From NCBI RefSeq assembly GCF_002294985.1, contig NZ_NSGE01000004.1, forward strand, positions 620,001 through 684,000: DNA of 64,000 nt, written 5' to 3'. The notes below the pieces were generated by a model. That model saw nothing but the letters and a program-made list of their open reading frames with translations, was not told the origin of the DNA and did not search any database. Of the stretch, positions 17,399 through 25,937 are shown in pieces; the first letter of the stretch is position 1, and the number at the start of each line of letters is the position of its first letter. This DNA is from Mesorhizobium sp. WSM3862 (GTDB lineage Bacteria > Pseudomonadota > Alphaproteobacteria > Rhizobiales > Rhizobiaceae). Position numbers and translations under genes: made by a program.

Positions 17399-17755
17399 CT
17401 ACTCGTCCCAGGCCTGCACGACCGTCTGCCGCGCGATGCGGCCGTTCTTCAATTCGAGCATCGCGGCGCAGAACACCTTGGTGCCGTCGGGATAGGCGCA
17501 GGCCTGGGTGAAGGCGAGATTGTCGCCCTCGGCGATCGTGGCGTCGACCTTGTGGGTCATCGCCCGGCTGCAGATGTCGTCCCAGAAGGTGCTGATCGCC
17601 GCGCGGCCGCGGATTTCGCGCGGCTTGCTCGGCGGGTTGTTGCGGTCGATCACCCGCACCAGCGCATCGTCATTGTAGAAGCTCGCCAGCATCTTGCCGT
17701 CGCGGCTCTCGATCGCTTTCTTGATCGCCGCGCCGTCCACTGTCTTGGTCAGCAT
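17399..17755 (-). CDS. SnoaL/NTF2-like fold protein
   Basis: 118 residues with the pattern of SnoaL-like small alpha+beta proteins: AIKKAIESRDGKMLASFYNDDALVRVID, IRGRAAISTFWDDI, and a C-terminal ELKNGRIARQTVVQAWDE strand pair. Members are small enzymes or binding proteins. ATG 17755 has GGAGG five bases upstream; another in-frame ATG 12 bp further up has none. First gene of a two-gene minus-strand unit. The 218 bp upstream to the LuxR-fusion gene contains two small stem-loops (17803-17827 and 17944-17962) and no gene. Confidence 0.7.
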   Translation of the reverse strand: MLTKTVDGAAIKKAIESRDGKMLASFYNDDALVRVIDRNNPPSKPREIRGRAAISTFWDDICSRAMTHKVDATIAEGDNLAFTQACAYPDGTKVFCAAMLELKNGRIARQTVVQAWDE

Positions 17756-17943
17756 TTCATCCTCCATGTGCCCATCGTCTTGGGTGGTAGATGTCCGAAG
17801 CGCTGCCCGACGATTACTGCCGGGCAGGGACTTCTCACTGCGAACTGGCCATGGCGGCTGCGAACAGGTCGTCGGTCTGCTTCTTGACGAGTCCACCTGA
17901 CGCTTGGCCTGCATGGGACGAATTCATAGTCCTAGAGACACCC

Positions 17944-17962
17944 CTTTCGCTTCGCCCGAAAG
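17944..17962 (-). terminator. Weak stem-loop after the hydrolase/LuxR gene
   Basis: CTTTCG-CTTCGCC-CGAAAG forms a 6 bp stem just downstream of the stop at 17974. On the minus strand it is followed by GGGGTGTC, not a U-run, so termination is uncertain. Confidence 0.25.
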
Positions 17963-17973
17963 CGCCATGGCAC

Positions 17974-19527
17974 TCATGGCCCGTCCGGGCCAGTGTGCCT
18001 TGCCGAGAAGGCCGCCGCAGCAGCGCGCGACGGCAGGTCCAGCTTGAGCAATATGTTGGCGACGTGCCGCTTGACCGTATGCTCGCTGAGCCTCAGCTCG
18101 GCGGCGATCGCCGCATTGCTCATGCCGTCGGCAATCAGGTTCACCACCTCGCTTTCCCGGGCCGTCAGTGTTGCTGGCTGCAGGGCCCTGGGCCTGGGGC
18201 GGCAGGCCGGTTCCAGATGTTGTTCAGACGTGGCCTGGACCACCGGCAGCGGCTCGCTCAGCTCGTCGAGACTGACAAGTCCGGCGTCGATGAAACGCAG
18301 GCCGGAGCCTATCGCCAGTTCGGCGACCAGCCGCGAGGCGAGGATGTCGCCGGGTCCGGCATGGGTGGCGAGCTGCATGGTCACCCGCGCCGTGAGGCCG
18401 ACCGGCTGGCCGCGCATTTCGATCTCGCCGACATGCACGCCTTGCCCGCTTGCCACGCCGATCTGCTGCGCCGCATCGCGCAGCGCCGCTGCGCAGCGTA
18501 TGGCGCGCGCCGGCCCGTCGAAACGAGAGATCATCAATTCGCCATGCGTGCCGGCAATCCGCCCACCATGGCGGCCCACCAGCAGCCGCCATGCTTCCTG
18601 GAAGCGCTGGCTGCGCTCGCTCCACATGCGGTCGCTGAGCTTGGCGGTGTCGAAGATGCGCGTCACCAGCAGCGCGGCAAGCACCCGCTCGGTGTCGGCC
18701 ACCGCCGGCTGGCCGGTCAGGCACTCCTCGATCAGGTCGGCCACCCGGTCGACGTCCCCGGTCCAGATCGGATGGTCGCGGCCGGGTATCTCAACAAGCC
18801 GGGCGCCACGAATCTTCCTGGCAAGGAAGCGGCTGGCCTCCGGATCGACGCGCGCGTCATTGCGGCGATGGATCAGCAGCGTCGGCGCGCTGATCGCGGA
18901 CAGAATGCCGCGCACGTCGATGCCTGCATTCATGCGGGCAAGGGCTGCCGCGGCCGTCGGGCCGGCCGACAGCCGTTCGAACCGTGCCCACCACCGGGCA
19001 AAATGCGTGTCATCCACGCGGCCTGGCGCGAAATTGGGCAAGGTCGCGCCGGTGCCCCAGCAAGTCTCGGCAACCTCGATGAAGGCTTCCAGGCGCTCCG
19101 GCGGCATTACCCATTTGTGGAAATGCGCATAACCGCCATAGAGCACGAGTGCCCGCGTCCGCTCCGGATAGGTCGCGGCAAACAGCATCGCCATCGGTGC
19201 GCCTTCCGAAGCGCCGAGGATCGCCGCGCGGCCGCTGCCGGTGGCGTCCATCACCGCGCGCACGTCATCCATGCGGGTTTCCAGGCCGGGCAGATGATGG
19301 TTGTCCACTCGGTCCGAAAGCCCGGTGCCGCGTTTGTCGAACAGAATCAGCCGTGAGAAAGTCGAAAGCCGCTTCAGCAGGCGGCTGTAGCCCTCATCTT
19401 CCCATTGTAGGTCGAGATTGGAGATGAAGCCGGGGACGAAGACGAGATCGAACGAGCCTTGGCCGACCACCTGATAGGCGATCCGCACATCCCCGCTACG
19501 GGCATATCTGGTCTCGATCGGCCTCAC
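17974..19527 (-). CDS. Three-domain regulator: alpha/beta hydrolase, degenerate class III cyclase domain, LuxR HTH
   Basis: 517 residues from GTG 19527, which gives the family-like N-terminus RPIETRYARSGDVRIAYQVVG; the frame stays open to a TTG at 19566. Residues about 1-265 are an alpha/beta hydrolase with nucleophile elbow LGASEG and a C-terminal His in GRDHP. Residues about 280-420 resemble adenylate/guanylate cyclases (FDGPARAIRCAAALRDA, GVHVGEIE, AGPGDILASRLV) but the metal Asp of the usual FTDI is Arg (VTRI) and the second Asp motif is lost, so cyclase activity is unlikely. Residues about 453-510 are a LuxR HTH (LTARESEVVNLIADGMS). It probably senses a ligand and binds DNA. Confidence 0.8.
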   Translation of the reverse strand: MRPIETRYARSGDVRIAYQVVGQGSFDLVFVPGFISNLDLQWEDEGYSRLLKRLSTFSRLILFDKRGTGLSDRVDNHHLPGLETRMDDVRAVMDATGSGRAAILGASEGAPMAMLFAATYPERTRALVLYGGYAHFHKWVMPPERLEAFIEVAETCWGTGATLPNFAPGRVDDTHFARWWARFERLSAGPTAAAALARMNAGIDVRGILSAISAPTLLIHRRNDARVDPEASRFLARKIRGARLVEIPGRDHPIWTGDVDRVADLIEECLTGQPAVADTERVLAALLVTRIFDTAKLSDRMWSERSQRFQEAWRLLVGRHGGRIAGTHGELMISRFDGPARAIRCAAALRDAAQQIGVASGQGVHVGEIEMRGQPVGLTARVTMQLATHAGPGDILASRLVAELAIGSGLRFIDAGLVSLDELSEPLPVVQATSEQHLEPACRPRPRALQPATLTARESEVVNLIADGMSNAAIAAELRLSEHTVKRHVANILLKLDLPSRAAAAAFSARHTGPDGP

Positions 19528-19650
19528 GCAACTACCCCGCCCGGCCAGACGATCTCCTGTCGTCAACCATAGCAGAGGCAGCCGGCTTGCGGCAGCGAAA
19601 CTTTAGAGAGCGGAAATATAAGACCTTTGCGCCGATGCGGCCCCGAGGCC

Positions 19651-19965
19651 CTACTTGTGCGGAATGGCGCCCTCAGCCTCCGCAGGCTTGCTGTAACCGA
19701 GGCTCTTGTCGGCTTGCTCCGCCGTCAGCGGACGCTTGATCTTGGCGGAGGCGGCGATCACCAACTCGTCGAAATCTTCCGGGTCGCCGTCCAGCAGCTC
19801 GAAGAACTGCCGCCGCATCCTGGGCTCCCAGAATTTGTTGATGTGCTCGGCAACGCCGGCGATGCCTTCCTCGCGCGGCTTCGAATGGAAGAAGGTGGCG
19901 ATCTGATTGGCCATGCGCACCAGCTTTTCCTTGGTGCTGGCGATGTGGTCTTCGTCATGCGACAT
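19651..19965 (-). CDS. fdsD: Formate dehydrogenase delta subunit (FdsD)
   Basis: 104 residues, matching FdsD in size and pattern (KLVRMANQIATFFHS, INKFWEPRMRRQF). This small subunit helps maturation or stability of FdsA in soluble NAD-dependent formate dehydrogenases. ATG 19965 has GGAG nine bases upstream and lies inside the end of fdhD (11 bp overlap), so it is the last gene of the fds operon. Confidence 0.85.
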   Translation of the reverse strand: MSHDEDHIASTKEKLVRMANQIATFFHSKPREEGIAGVAEHINKFWEPRMRRQFFELLDGDPEDFDELVIAASAKIKRPLTAEQADKSLGYSKPAEAEGAIPHK

Positions 19966-20785
19966 GCTTGGCAACTCCGCAAGCCACCCGGTCGGGGTGG
20001 GTGAAAATATCGAAATCGTCGCCGCGCACCAGCGCCACCAGCGTCATCCCGGCGGACTCGGCGGTGCGGATGGCAAGCGCGGTCGGCGCCGAAACCGCCA
20101 TGATGATCGGGGCACCGATGGCGGCGGTTTTCTGCACCATCTCCACCGACACGCGCGAGGTGACCACGACGGCGCCGCTCGCGCCGTCGATGCCGGCTTT
20201 GGCCAGCGCGCCGGCGAGCTTGTCCAACGCATTGTGGCGGCCGACATCCTCGCGCGCCATCACGATACCTTTGCCGGGAACGTAGAAGCCGGCAGCATGC
20301 ACCGCCCCGGTCTCGATGTGCAGCGGCTGCTGCTTCGACAGCAGCTTGACCGAACGCGTGACGTCTTCGGCGTCGAGCGTAAGCTTCGACGAACCGACCG
20401 CGTCGACCGACCGCATCGCTTCCTCGATGGATTCGATGCCGCACAGGCCGCAGCCGACCGGCCCGGCAAGCCGGCGCCGTCGCGCCTGGAAGCGCGTGTT
20501 GGCCCGGTCCTTCAGCTTGATCTGGATGTCGATGCCGGCGCCGAGATCCTCGACTTCGATCGCCTCGATCTCTGCCGGGTCGGCAACTATGCCTTCGGTG
20601 AGCGAGAAGCCGAGCGCGAAATCCTCGAAATCGGCCGGGCTCGCCATCATCACCGCATGGGTGGTGCCGGCATAGGAGAACGCGACCGGCGTCTCCTCCG
20701 GCACCATGCGGTTCGCAGCCGCCGTGCCGCCGGCACGACGCGCCAGCCGCGAGATTTGCGTCGTGGCTTTGCGGCGCGCGGCCAA
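19955..20785 (-). CDS. fdhD: Sulfurtransferase FdhD (FdsC), formate dehydrogenase maturation
   Basis: 276 residues. Contains the conserved CGLCGIES (CxxC) motif, whose cysteines relay sulfur to the molybdenum cofactor of formate dehydrogenase, plus TEGI, the late VGRHNALDKL and SRVSVEM segments of the family. The best start is TTG 20785, two bases after the fdsA stop and with GGAG five bases upstream, so translation is probably coupled to fdsA. It is also called fdsC when located in fds operons. Confidence 0.9.
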   Translation of the reverse strand: MAARRKATTQISRLARRAGGTAAANRMVPEETPVAFSYAGTTHAVMMASPADFEDFALGFSLTEGIVADPAEIEAIEVEDLGAGIDIQIKLKDRANTRFQARRRRLAGPVGCGLCGIESIEEAMRSVDAVGSSKLTLDAEDVTRSVKLLSKQQPLHIETGAVHAAGFYVPGKGIVMAREDVGRHNALDKLAGALAKAGIDGASGAVVVTSRVSVEMVQKTAAIGAPIIMAVSAPTALAIRTAESAGMTLVALVRGDDFDIFTHPDRVACGVAKHVA

Positions 20786-20787
20786 GA

Positions 20788-23700
20788 CTACTCCGCCGCT
20801 TCCAGCGGGGCGATGCGGCGGCTCTGCTTGGCCTGCTCGTTATAGTCCCTCTGCCACTCGGTCGGGCCGTTGGATGGCGCCACCTGCACGGCGGTGACCT
20901 TGTATTCCGGACAATTGGTCGCCCAGTCCGAGAAGTCGGTCGTGATCACATTGGCTTGCGTGTCCGGGTGGTGGAAGGTCGTGTAGACGACGCCGGGCGA
21001 CACGCGGTCGGTGATCAGCGCGCGCAGGGTGGTCTCGCCCGAACGGCTCGCCAGCCGCACCCAGTCGCCCTCGCGGATGCCGCGGTTCTCGGCGTCGTGC
21101 GGATGGATCTCCAGCCGATCTTCGGCATGCCAGGCGACGTTTTCGGTACGCCTGGTCTGCGCACCGACATTGTACTGCGACAGGATACGCCCGGTGGTGA
21201 GCAGCAGCGGGTAGCGCGGGCCGGTCCGTTCGTCCGTCGCGACATATTCGGTGCGGATGAACTTGCCCTTGCCGCGCACGAAGCCGTCGACATGCATGAT
21301 CGGCGTGCCGAGCGGTGCCTTCTCGTTGCAGGGCCACTGCACCGATCCGACACGGTCGAGTAGCTCGAAGGAGACGCCGGCGAAGCTCGGCGTCGTCTTG
21401 GCGATCTCGTCCATGATCTCAGACGGGTGCGTGTAGTTCCAGTCCAGCCCAATGGCGCGGGCGAGCTCCTGCGTCGCCTCCCAGTCGGCGTAGCGCGCCT
21501 TCGGCTCCAGCACCTTGCGCACCATGTTGATGCGGCGCTCGGCATTGGTGAAGGTGCCGTCCTTCTCCAGGAAGGTCGAGCCCGGCAGGAAGACATGGGC
21601 GTAGTTCGCCGTCTCGTTGAGGAAGAGGTCGTGCACGACGACGCACTCCATCGCGGCCAGCCCTGCGGCGACATGCTTGGTGTCGGGGTCGGACTGCAAG
21701 ATGTCCTCGCCCTGGATGTAGATGCCCTTGAATGAGCCGTCGACGGCGGCATCCAGCATGTTGGGGATGCGCAGGCCGGGCTCCTCGTCCAGCTTCACGC
21801 CCCACAGGCTCTCATAGATGTCGCGCACGGCTTCGCCGGAGATATGGCGATAGCCCGGCAGCTCATGCGGGAAGGAACCCATGTCGCAGGAGCCCTGGAC
21901 ATTGTTCTGGCCGCGCAGCGGGTTCACGCCGACGCCCGGACGGCCGATATTGCCGGTGGCCATGGCGAGGTTGGCGATCGCCATCACCGTAGTCGAGCCT
22001 TGGCTGTGCTCGGTGACGCCGAGGCCGTAATAGATCGCGCCGTTGCCGCCCTTGGCGTAAAGGCGCGCGGCACCCCGGATCGCTTCAGGATCGACGCCGG
22101 ACAGCTTGCCGACCGTCTCGGGGCTGTTTTCCGGCAGGGCGACGAAGGACGCCCAGTCCTGGAACTCGGCCCAGTCGCAGCGCTCGCGGATAAAGGCTTC
22201 GTCGAACAGGCCCTCGGTGACGATGACGTGGGCCAGCGCCGTCAGCACCGCGACGTTGGTGCCGGGCTTCAGCGGCAGGTGGTAGTCCGCCTCGACATGC
22301 GCCGACTTCACCATCTCGGTGCGGCGCGGGTCGAGCACGATCAGCTTGGCGCCCTCACGCAGCCGCTTCTTCAGCCGCGAGGCGAACACCGGATGCGCCG
22401 TAGCGGGATTGGCACCGATGATGACGGCAACGTCGGTGTATTCGACCGAGTCGAAGTCCTGCGTGCCGGCCGAGGTGCCGTAGGTCTGGCCGAGGCCGTA
22501 GCCGGTCGGCGAATGGCAGACGCGCGCGCAGGTGTCGACATTGTTGTTGCGGAAGCCCTGCCGCACCAGCTTCTGGACGAGATAGGTCTCCTCGTTCGTG
22601 CAGCGCGAGGAGGTGATCCCGCCGATCGAGCCGCGTCCGTACTGGTACTGGATGCGGCGGAATTCCTTTGCCGTATGGGCGATCGCCTCTTCCCAGCTCA
22701 CCTCGCGCCACGGATCGGTGATCTTCTCCCGGATCATCGGCGACAGGATCCGATCCTTGTGGGTGGCATAGCCATAGGCAAAACGGCCTTTGACGCAGGA
22801 ATGGCCGTGGTTCGCCTTGCCGTCCTTGTAGGGCATCATGCGGATGACTTCGTCACCCTTCACTTCCGCCTTGAACGAGCAGCCGACGCCGCAATAGGCG
22901 CAGGTCGTGACGGCCGAGCGCTCCGGCATGCCCTTCTCGAGCACGGTCTTCTCGCGCAATGCGTCGGTCGGGCAGGCCTGCACGCAGGCGCCGCAGGACA
23001 CGCATTCGGAAGCGATGAAATCCTCATGCATGCCGGCGACCATGCGGGACTCGAAGCCGCGGCCCTCGATGGTCAGCGCGAAGGTGCCCTGCACCTCTTC
23101 GCAGGCGCGCACGCAGCGTGAGCAGACGATGCACTGCGCCGGATCATAGGTGAAGTAGGGGTTGGACTCATCGCGGGCGATGTAGTCGACCGCCAGCGAG
23201 CCATGGCCGGGCGCCACGCCGCCTTCTTCCTTGACGTGGTTGCGGCCTTCGACGCCGTAGCGGTTCTCGGTCAGACCGACCGACTCCGCAACCGCGTCGA
23301 ACTCGCTGGCGCCGGTTCCGGCCTTCTCGTTCCAGCCGGTCGGATGGTCGGAGACGTAGAGTTCCATGACGCCACGGCGGATGGCATCGAGCCGCTCGGA
23401 CTGCGTGCGCACCACCATGCCCTCGCCGACCGGCGTCGTGCAGGATGCGGGCGTGCCGCCGCGGCCGTCGATCTCGACCAGGCAGACGCGGCACGAGCCG
23501 AAAGAGTCCAGCATGTCGGTGGCGCAGAGCTTCGGGATCTCGACCCCGCCTTCCATCGCCGCGCGCATGATCGAGGTGCCTTCCGGCACGGTGATGCTTT
23601 GCCCGTCGACGGTCAGCGTCACCTGCTTCGCCGCTTTCGACTCCGGCGTTCCGTAGTCGATCTCTTCGATGAGTGTCGGGAAGTCGGCTTTGATGTTCAT
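20788..23700 (-). CDS. fdsA: NAD-dependent formate dehydrogenase alpha (molybdenum) subunit
   Basis: 970 residues. An N-terminal [2Fe-2S] domain (CATDMLDSFGSCRVCLVEID, CTTP) is followed by a His/Cys cluster region, two [4Fe-4S] motifs (CIVCSRCVRACEE, CVSCGACVQACP), a further [4Fe-4S] motif CAYCGVGCSF and the bis-MGD catalytic domain. The molybdenum ligand is Cys395 in ARVCHSPT (codon TGC), so this is a cysteine, not selenocysteine, enzyme. It oxidises formate to CO2 and passes electrons to FdsBG. ATG 23700 lies 10 bp after fdsB. It could support formate oxidation from one-carbon metabolism. Confidence 0.95.
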   Translation of the reverse strand: MNIKADFPTLIEEIDYGTPESKAAKQVTLTVDGQSITVPEGTSIMRAAMEGGVEIPKLCATDMLDSFGSCRVCLVEIDGRGGTPASCTTPVGEGMVVRTQSERLDAIRRGVMELYVSDHPTGWNEKAGTGASEFDAVAESVGLTENRYGVEGRNHVKEEGGVAPGHGSLAVDYIARDESNPYFTYDPAQCIVCSRCVRACEEVQGTFALTIEGRGFESRMVAGMHEDFIASECVSCGACVQACPTDALREKTVLEKGMPERSAVTTCAYCGVGCSFKAEVKGDEVIRMMPYKDGKANHGHSCVKGRFAYGYATHKDRILSPMIREKITDPWREVSWEEAIAHTAKEFRRIQYQYGRGSIGGITSSRCTNEETYLVQKLVRQGFRNNNVDTCARVCHSPTGYGLGQTYGTSAGTQDFDSVEYTDVAVIIGANPATAHPVFASRLKKRLREGAKLIVLDPRRTEMVKSAHVEADYHLPLKPGTNVAVLTALAHVIVTEGLFDEAFIRERCDWAEFQDWASFVALPENSPETVGKLSGVDPEAIRGAARLYAKGGNGAIYYGLGVTEHSQGSTTVMAIANLAMATGNIGRPGVGVNPLRGQNNVQGSCDMGSFPHELPGYRHISGEAVRDIYESLWGVKLDEEPGLRIPNMLDAAVDGSFKGIYIQGEDILQSDPDTKHVAAGLAAMECVVVHDLFLNETANYAHVFLPGSTFLEKDGTFTNAERRINMVRKVLEPKARYADWEATQELARAIGLDWNYTHPSEIMDEIAKTTPSFAGVSFELLDRVGSVQWPCNEKAPLGTPIMHVDGFVRGKGKFIRTEYVATDERTGPRYPLLLTTGRILSQYNVGAQTRRTENVAWHAEDRLEIHPHDAENRGIREGDWVRLASRSGETTLRALITDRVSPGVVYTTFHHPDTQANVITTDFSDWATNCPEYKVTAVQVAPSNGPTEWQRDYNEQAKQSRRIAPLEAAE

Positions 23701-23710
23701 CTGCCAGCTC

Positions 23711-25267
23711 CTATTCGGCAGCCACGCGCGTCGGCGCCGGCTTAAAATCCTCGGGGAAATGCGTGATCGAGCTCATCACCGGGTAGGGCGTGAAGCCGCC
23801 CAGGGCGCAGAGCGATCCGAACTTCATCGTGTTGCAGAGGTCGGTGACCAGAGCGAGGTTCTTCTCCGCCTCGATGCCCGCGGCGACCTTGTCCAGAACC
23901 TCCATGCCGCGCGTCGAGCCGATGCGGCAGGGCGTGCACTTGCCGCAGCTTTCGATGGCGCAGAACTCCATGGCAAAGCGCGCCTGCTTCAGCATGTCGG
24001 CGCTGTCGTCGAACACGGTTATGCCGGCATGGCCGATCAGCCCGTCCTTGGCAGCAAAAGCCTCGTAGTCGAACGGCGTGTCGAAAAGCGCGCGCGGGAA
24101 ATAGGCGCCGAGTGGACCGCCGACCTGCACCGCCTTCACCGGCCGCCCCGAGGCCGTGCCGCCGCCGATCTCGTCGACGATTTCGCCCAGCGTCAGGCCG
24201 AAGGCCGTCTCGAACAGGCCGCCATGCTTGACGTTGCCGGCGATCTGGATCGGGATCGTGCCGCGCGAACGGCCCATGCCGAAATCCTTGTAGTAGGCGG
24301 CGCCCTTGTCCATGATGATCGGCACGGAGGCCAGGCTGATCACGTTGTTGATCACCGTCGGCTTGCCGAACAATCCTTGGATCGCCGGCAGCGGCGGCTT
24401 GGCGCGCACCACGCCGCGCTTGCCTTCCAAGCTGTTGAGCAACGAGGTTTCCTCGCCGCAGACATAGGCGCCGGCGCCGACGCGGATTTCCATGTCGAAG
24501 GCGTTGGGCGAGCCCAGCACATTGACGCCGAGCACGCCCGCCTTGCGGGCGATCGCGACCGCCTTGTTCATCGTCGCCACCGCATGCGGATATTCCGAGC
24601 GGATATAGACGAAGCCCTTGGTCGCGCCGGTGGCGATGCCGGCGATCGCCATGCCTTCGATCAGCACGAAGGGATCGCCCTCCATGATCATGCGGTCGGC
24701 GAAGGTGGCGCTGTCGCCCTCGTCGGCGTTGCAGACGATATATTTGCGTTCGGAATTCGTATCGAGAACCGTCTTCCACTTGATGCCGGTCGGGAAGCCG
24801 GCGCCGCCGCGGCCGCGCAGGCCGGACTCGGTCACCTGTTTCACGATCTCGGCCGGCGCCATGGCGACCGCGTTCTGCAGGCCTCTCAGACCGCCATGCG
24901 ACTTATAGCTGTCGAGCGACAGCGGGTCGATGACGCCACAGCGCGCGAAGGTCAGCCGCGTCTGCTTGGCGAGGAAGGGGATCTTGTCTGGCGCGCCCAG
25001 CCAGCGCTTGTGATGGCCACCCTTGAGGAAACCGCTGTCGAACAGGCTTTTCACGTCAGACGGCTTGACCGGCCCGTAGGCGACGCGGCCCTCGGCGGTC
25101 GCAACCTCGACCATCGGCTCCAGGAAATAGGCGCCGCGCGAGCCGTTGCGCACGATCTTGGCCTCGACGCCGCGCTCCTTGAGCTCCTTCTCGATCGCCC
25201 TGGCGACCTTTTCGGCGCCGAGCGCCAGAGCACCGGAATCGGCAGGGATGTAGATGCGCGGGATCAT
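23711..25267 (-). CDS. fdsB: Formate dehydrogenase beta (FMN/NADH) subunit
   Basis: 518 residues. An N-terminal thioredoxin-like part (about 1-100) precedes a NuoF-like domain with GLRGRGGAGFPTG (FMN/NADH), NADEGDSATFADR, GAGAYVCGEETSLL and the [4Fe-4S] site ESCGKCTPCRIGS plus a later Cys (LCALGG). It reduces NAD+ with electrons from FdsA. The frame is open far upstream through fdsG, but ATG 25267 overlaps the fdsG stop (ATGA) and gives the normal start MIPRIYIP. Confidence 0.95.
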   Translation of the reverse strand: MIPRIYIPADSGALALGAEKVARAIEKELKERGVEAKIVRNGSRGAYFLEPMVEVATAEGRVAYGPVKPSDVKSLFDSGFLKGGHHKRWLGAPDKIPFLAKQTRLTFARCGVIDPLSLDSYKSHGGLRGLQNAVAMAPAEIVKQVTESGLRGRGGAGFPTGIKWKTVLDTNSERKYIVCNADEGDSATFADRMIMEGDPFVLIEGMAIAGIATGATKGFVYIRSEYPHAVATMNKAVAIARKAGVLGVNVLGSPNAFDMEIRVGAGAYVCGEETSLLNSLEGKRGVVRAKPPLPAIQGLFGKPTVINNVISLASVPIIMDKGAAYYKDFGMGRSRGTIPIQIAGNVKHGGLFETAFGLTLGEIVDEIGGGTASGRPVKAVQVGGPLGAYFPRALFDTPFDYEAFAAKDGLIGHAGITVFDDSADMLKQARFAMEFCAIESCGKCTPCRIGSTRGMEVLDKVAAGIEAEKNLALVTDLCNTMKFGSLCALGGFTPYPVMSSITHFPEDFKPAPTRVAAE

Positions 25268-25743
25268 GAACGCACCTCCGCGACGATCTCTTCGATCTTC
25301 TCGTCGTCGAGCCGGCCGATCACTTCGCCGTCGAGCATCGCCGACGGCGAGCAGGCGCAAAGCCCGAGGCAATAGACCGGCTCCAGTGTAACCGATCCGT
25401 CGCGTGCGGTCTCGTGAAAATCGATGCCGAGCAGTTGCTTGACCTTGGTGGCGACGGCTTCCGAACCCATCGACTGGCAGGCTTCCGCCTGGCAGAGCTT
25501 CAGCACATGCCGGCCGGCCGGCTTGGCGCGGAAATCGTGATAGAAGGTGACGACGCCATGCACCTCCGCTCTTGAGAGGTTCAGCCCGTCGGCGATGGCC
25601 GGAAGCGCCACCTGCGGCACATGGCCGAATTCTTCCTGGATGCCGTGGAGAATCGGCAGCAGCGGACCTTCGAGGTCCTTCAATTCCTCGATGATCGCCG
25701 CTATGCGCGACGCGATCTCGGTACTTGCAGGCTGCATCGGCAT
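25264..25743 (-). CDS. fdsG: Formate dehydrogenase gamma ([2Fe-2S], NuoE-like) subunit
   Basis: 159 residues of the NuoE-like thioredoxin fold with [2Fe-2S] ligands in LCQAEAC and YCLGLCACSP. It forms the diaphorase module with FdsB. ATG 25743 has GGAGG seven bases upstream; a second in-frame ATG is at 25737. First gene of the operon fdsG-fdsB-fdsA-fdhD-fdsD, transcribed leftward from the gap containing the palindrome at 25892-25912. Confidence 0.93.
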   Translation of the reverse strand: MPMQPASTEIASRIAAIIEELKDLEGPLLPILHGIQEEFGHVPQVALPAIADGLNLSRAEVHGVVTFYHDFRAKPAGRHVLKLCQAEACQSMGSEAVATKVKQLLGIDFHETARDGSVTLEPVYCLGLCACSPSAMLDGEVIGRLDDEKIEEIVAEVRS

Positions 25744-25891
25744 GCAGCGCCCTCCCTGGCCGTGGCGCCAACACATATGTCACCCCAAAATATAGAGCGG
25801 TTTTGGGGCAACGACATGCACAGGGCGCAATATCGCTAAGTCCTTATGAAATCAGAGGAAACCTCCGAGATCAATAAAGCAGTCTCGTCGC

Positions 25892-25912
25892 TTGATAGAA
25901 ATTATCTATCAA
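25892..25912. promoter_or_regulatory. Perfect LysR-type palindrome upstream of fds operon
   Basis: TTGATAGA-AATTA-TCTATCAA is an 8 bp perfect inverted repeat in a clearly AT-rich spot. It contains ATAG-N7-CTAT, a spacing used by LysR-type regulators. It lies about 150 bp before the fdsG start and 25 bp after the stop of the LysR gene, which is a natural candidate to bind it. Confidence 0.6.
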
Positions 25913-25937
25913 AAACGCTGAGCCCGCATTATCTAGC

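Noticed and set aside
20788..23700. Selenocysteine formate dehydrogenase
   Set aside because: The molybdenum ligand position (residue 395) is encoded by TGC, with no in-frame TGA.
23711..25783. fdsB with a long N-terminal extension or fusion to fdsG
   Set aside because: The frame is open, but ATG 25267 with an ATGA overlap gives the normal fdsB length, and fdsG occupies the upstream stretch in another frame.
25892..25912. OxyR binding site (ATAG-N7-CTAT)
   Set aside because: Only one half of the four-part OxyR site is present; the flanking expected ATAG/CTAT elements are missing and a LysR gene adjoins.
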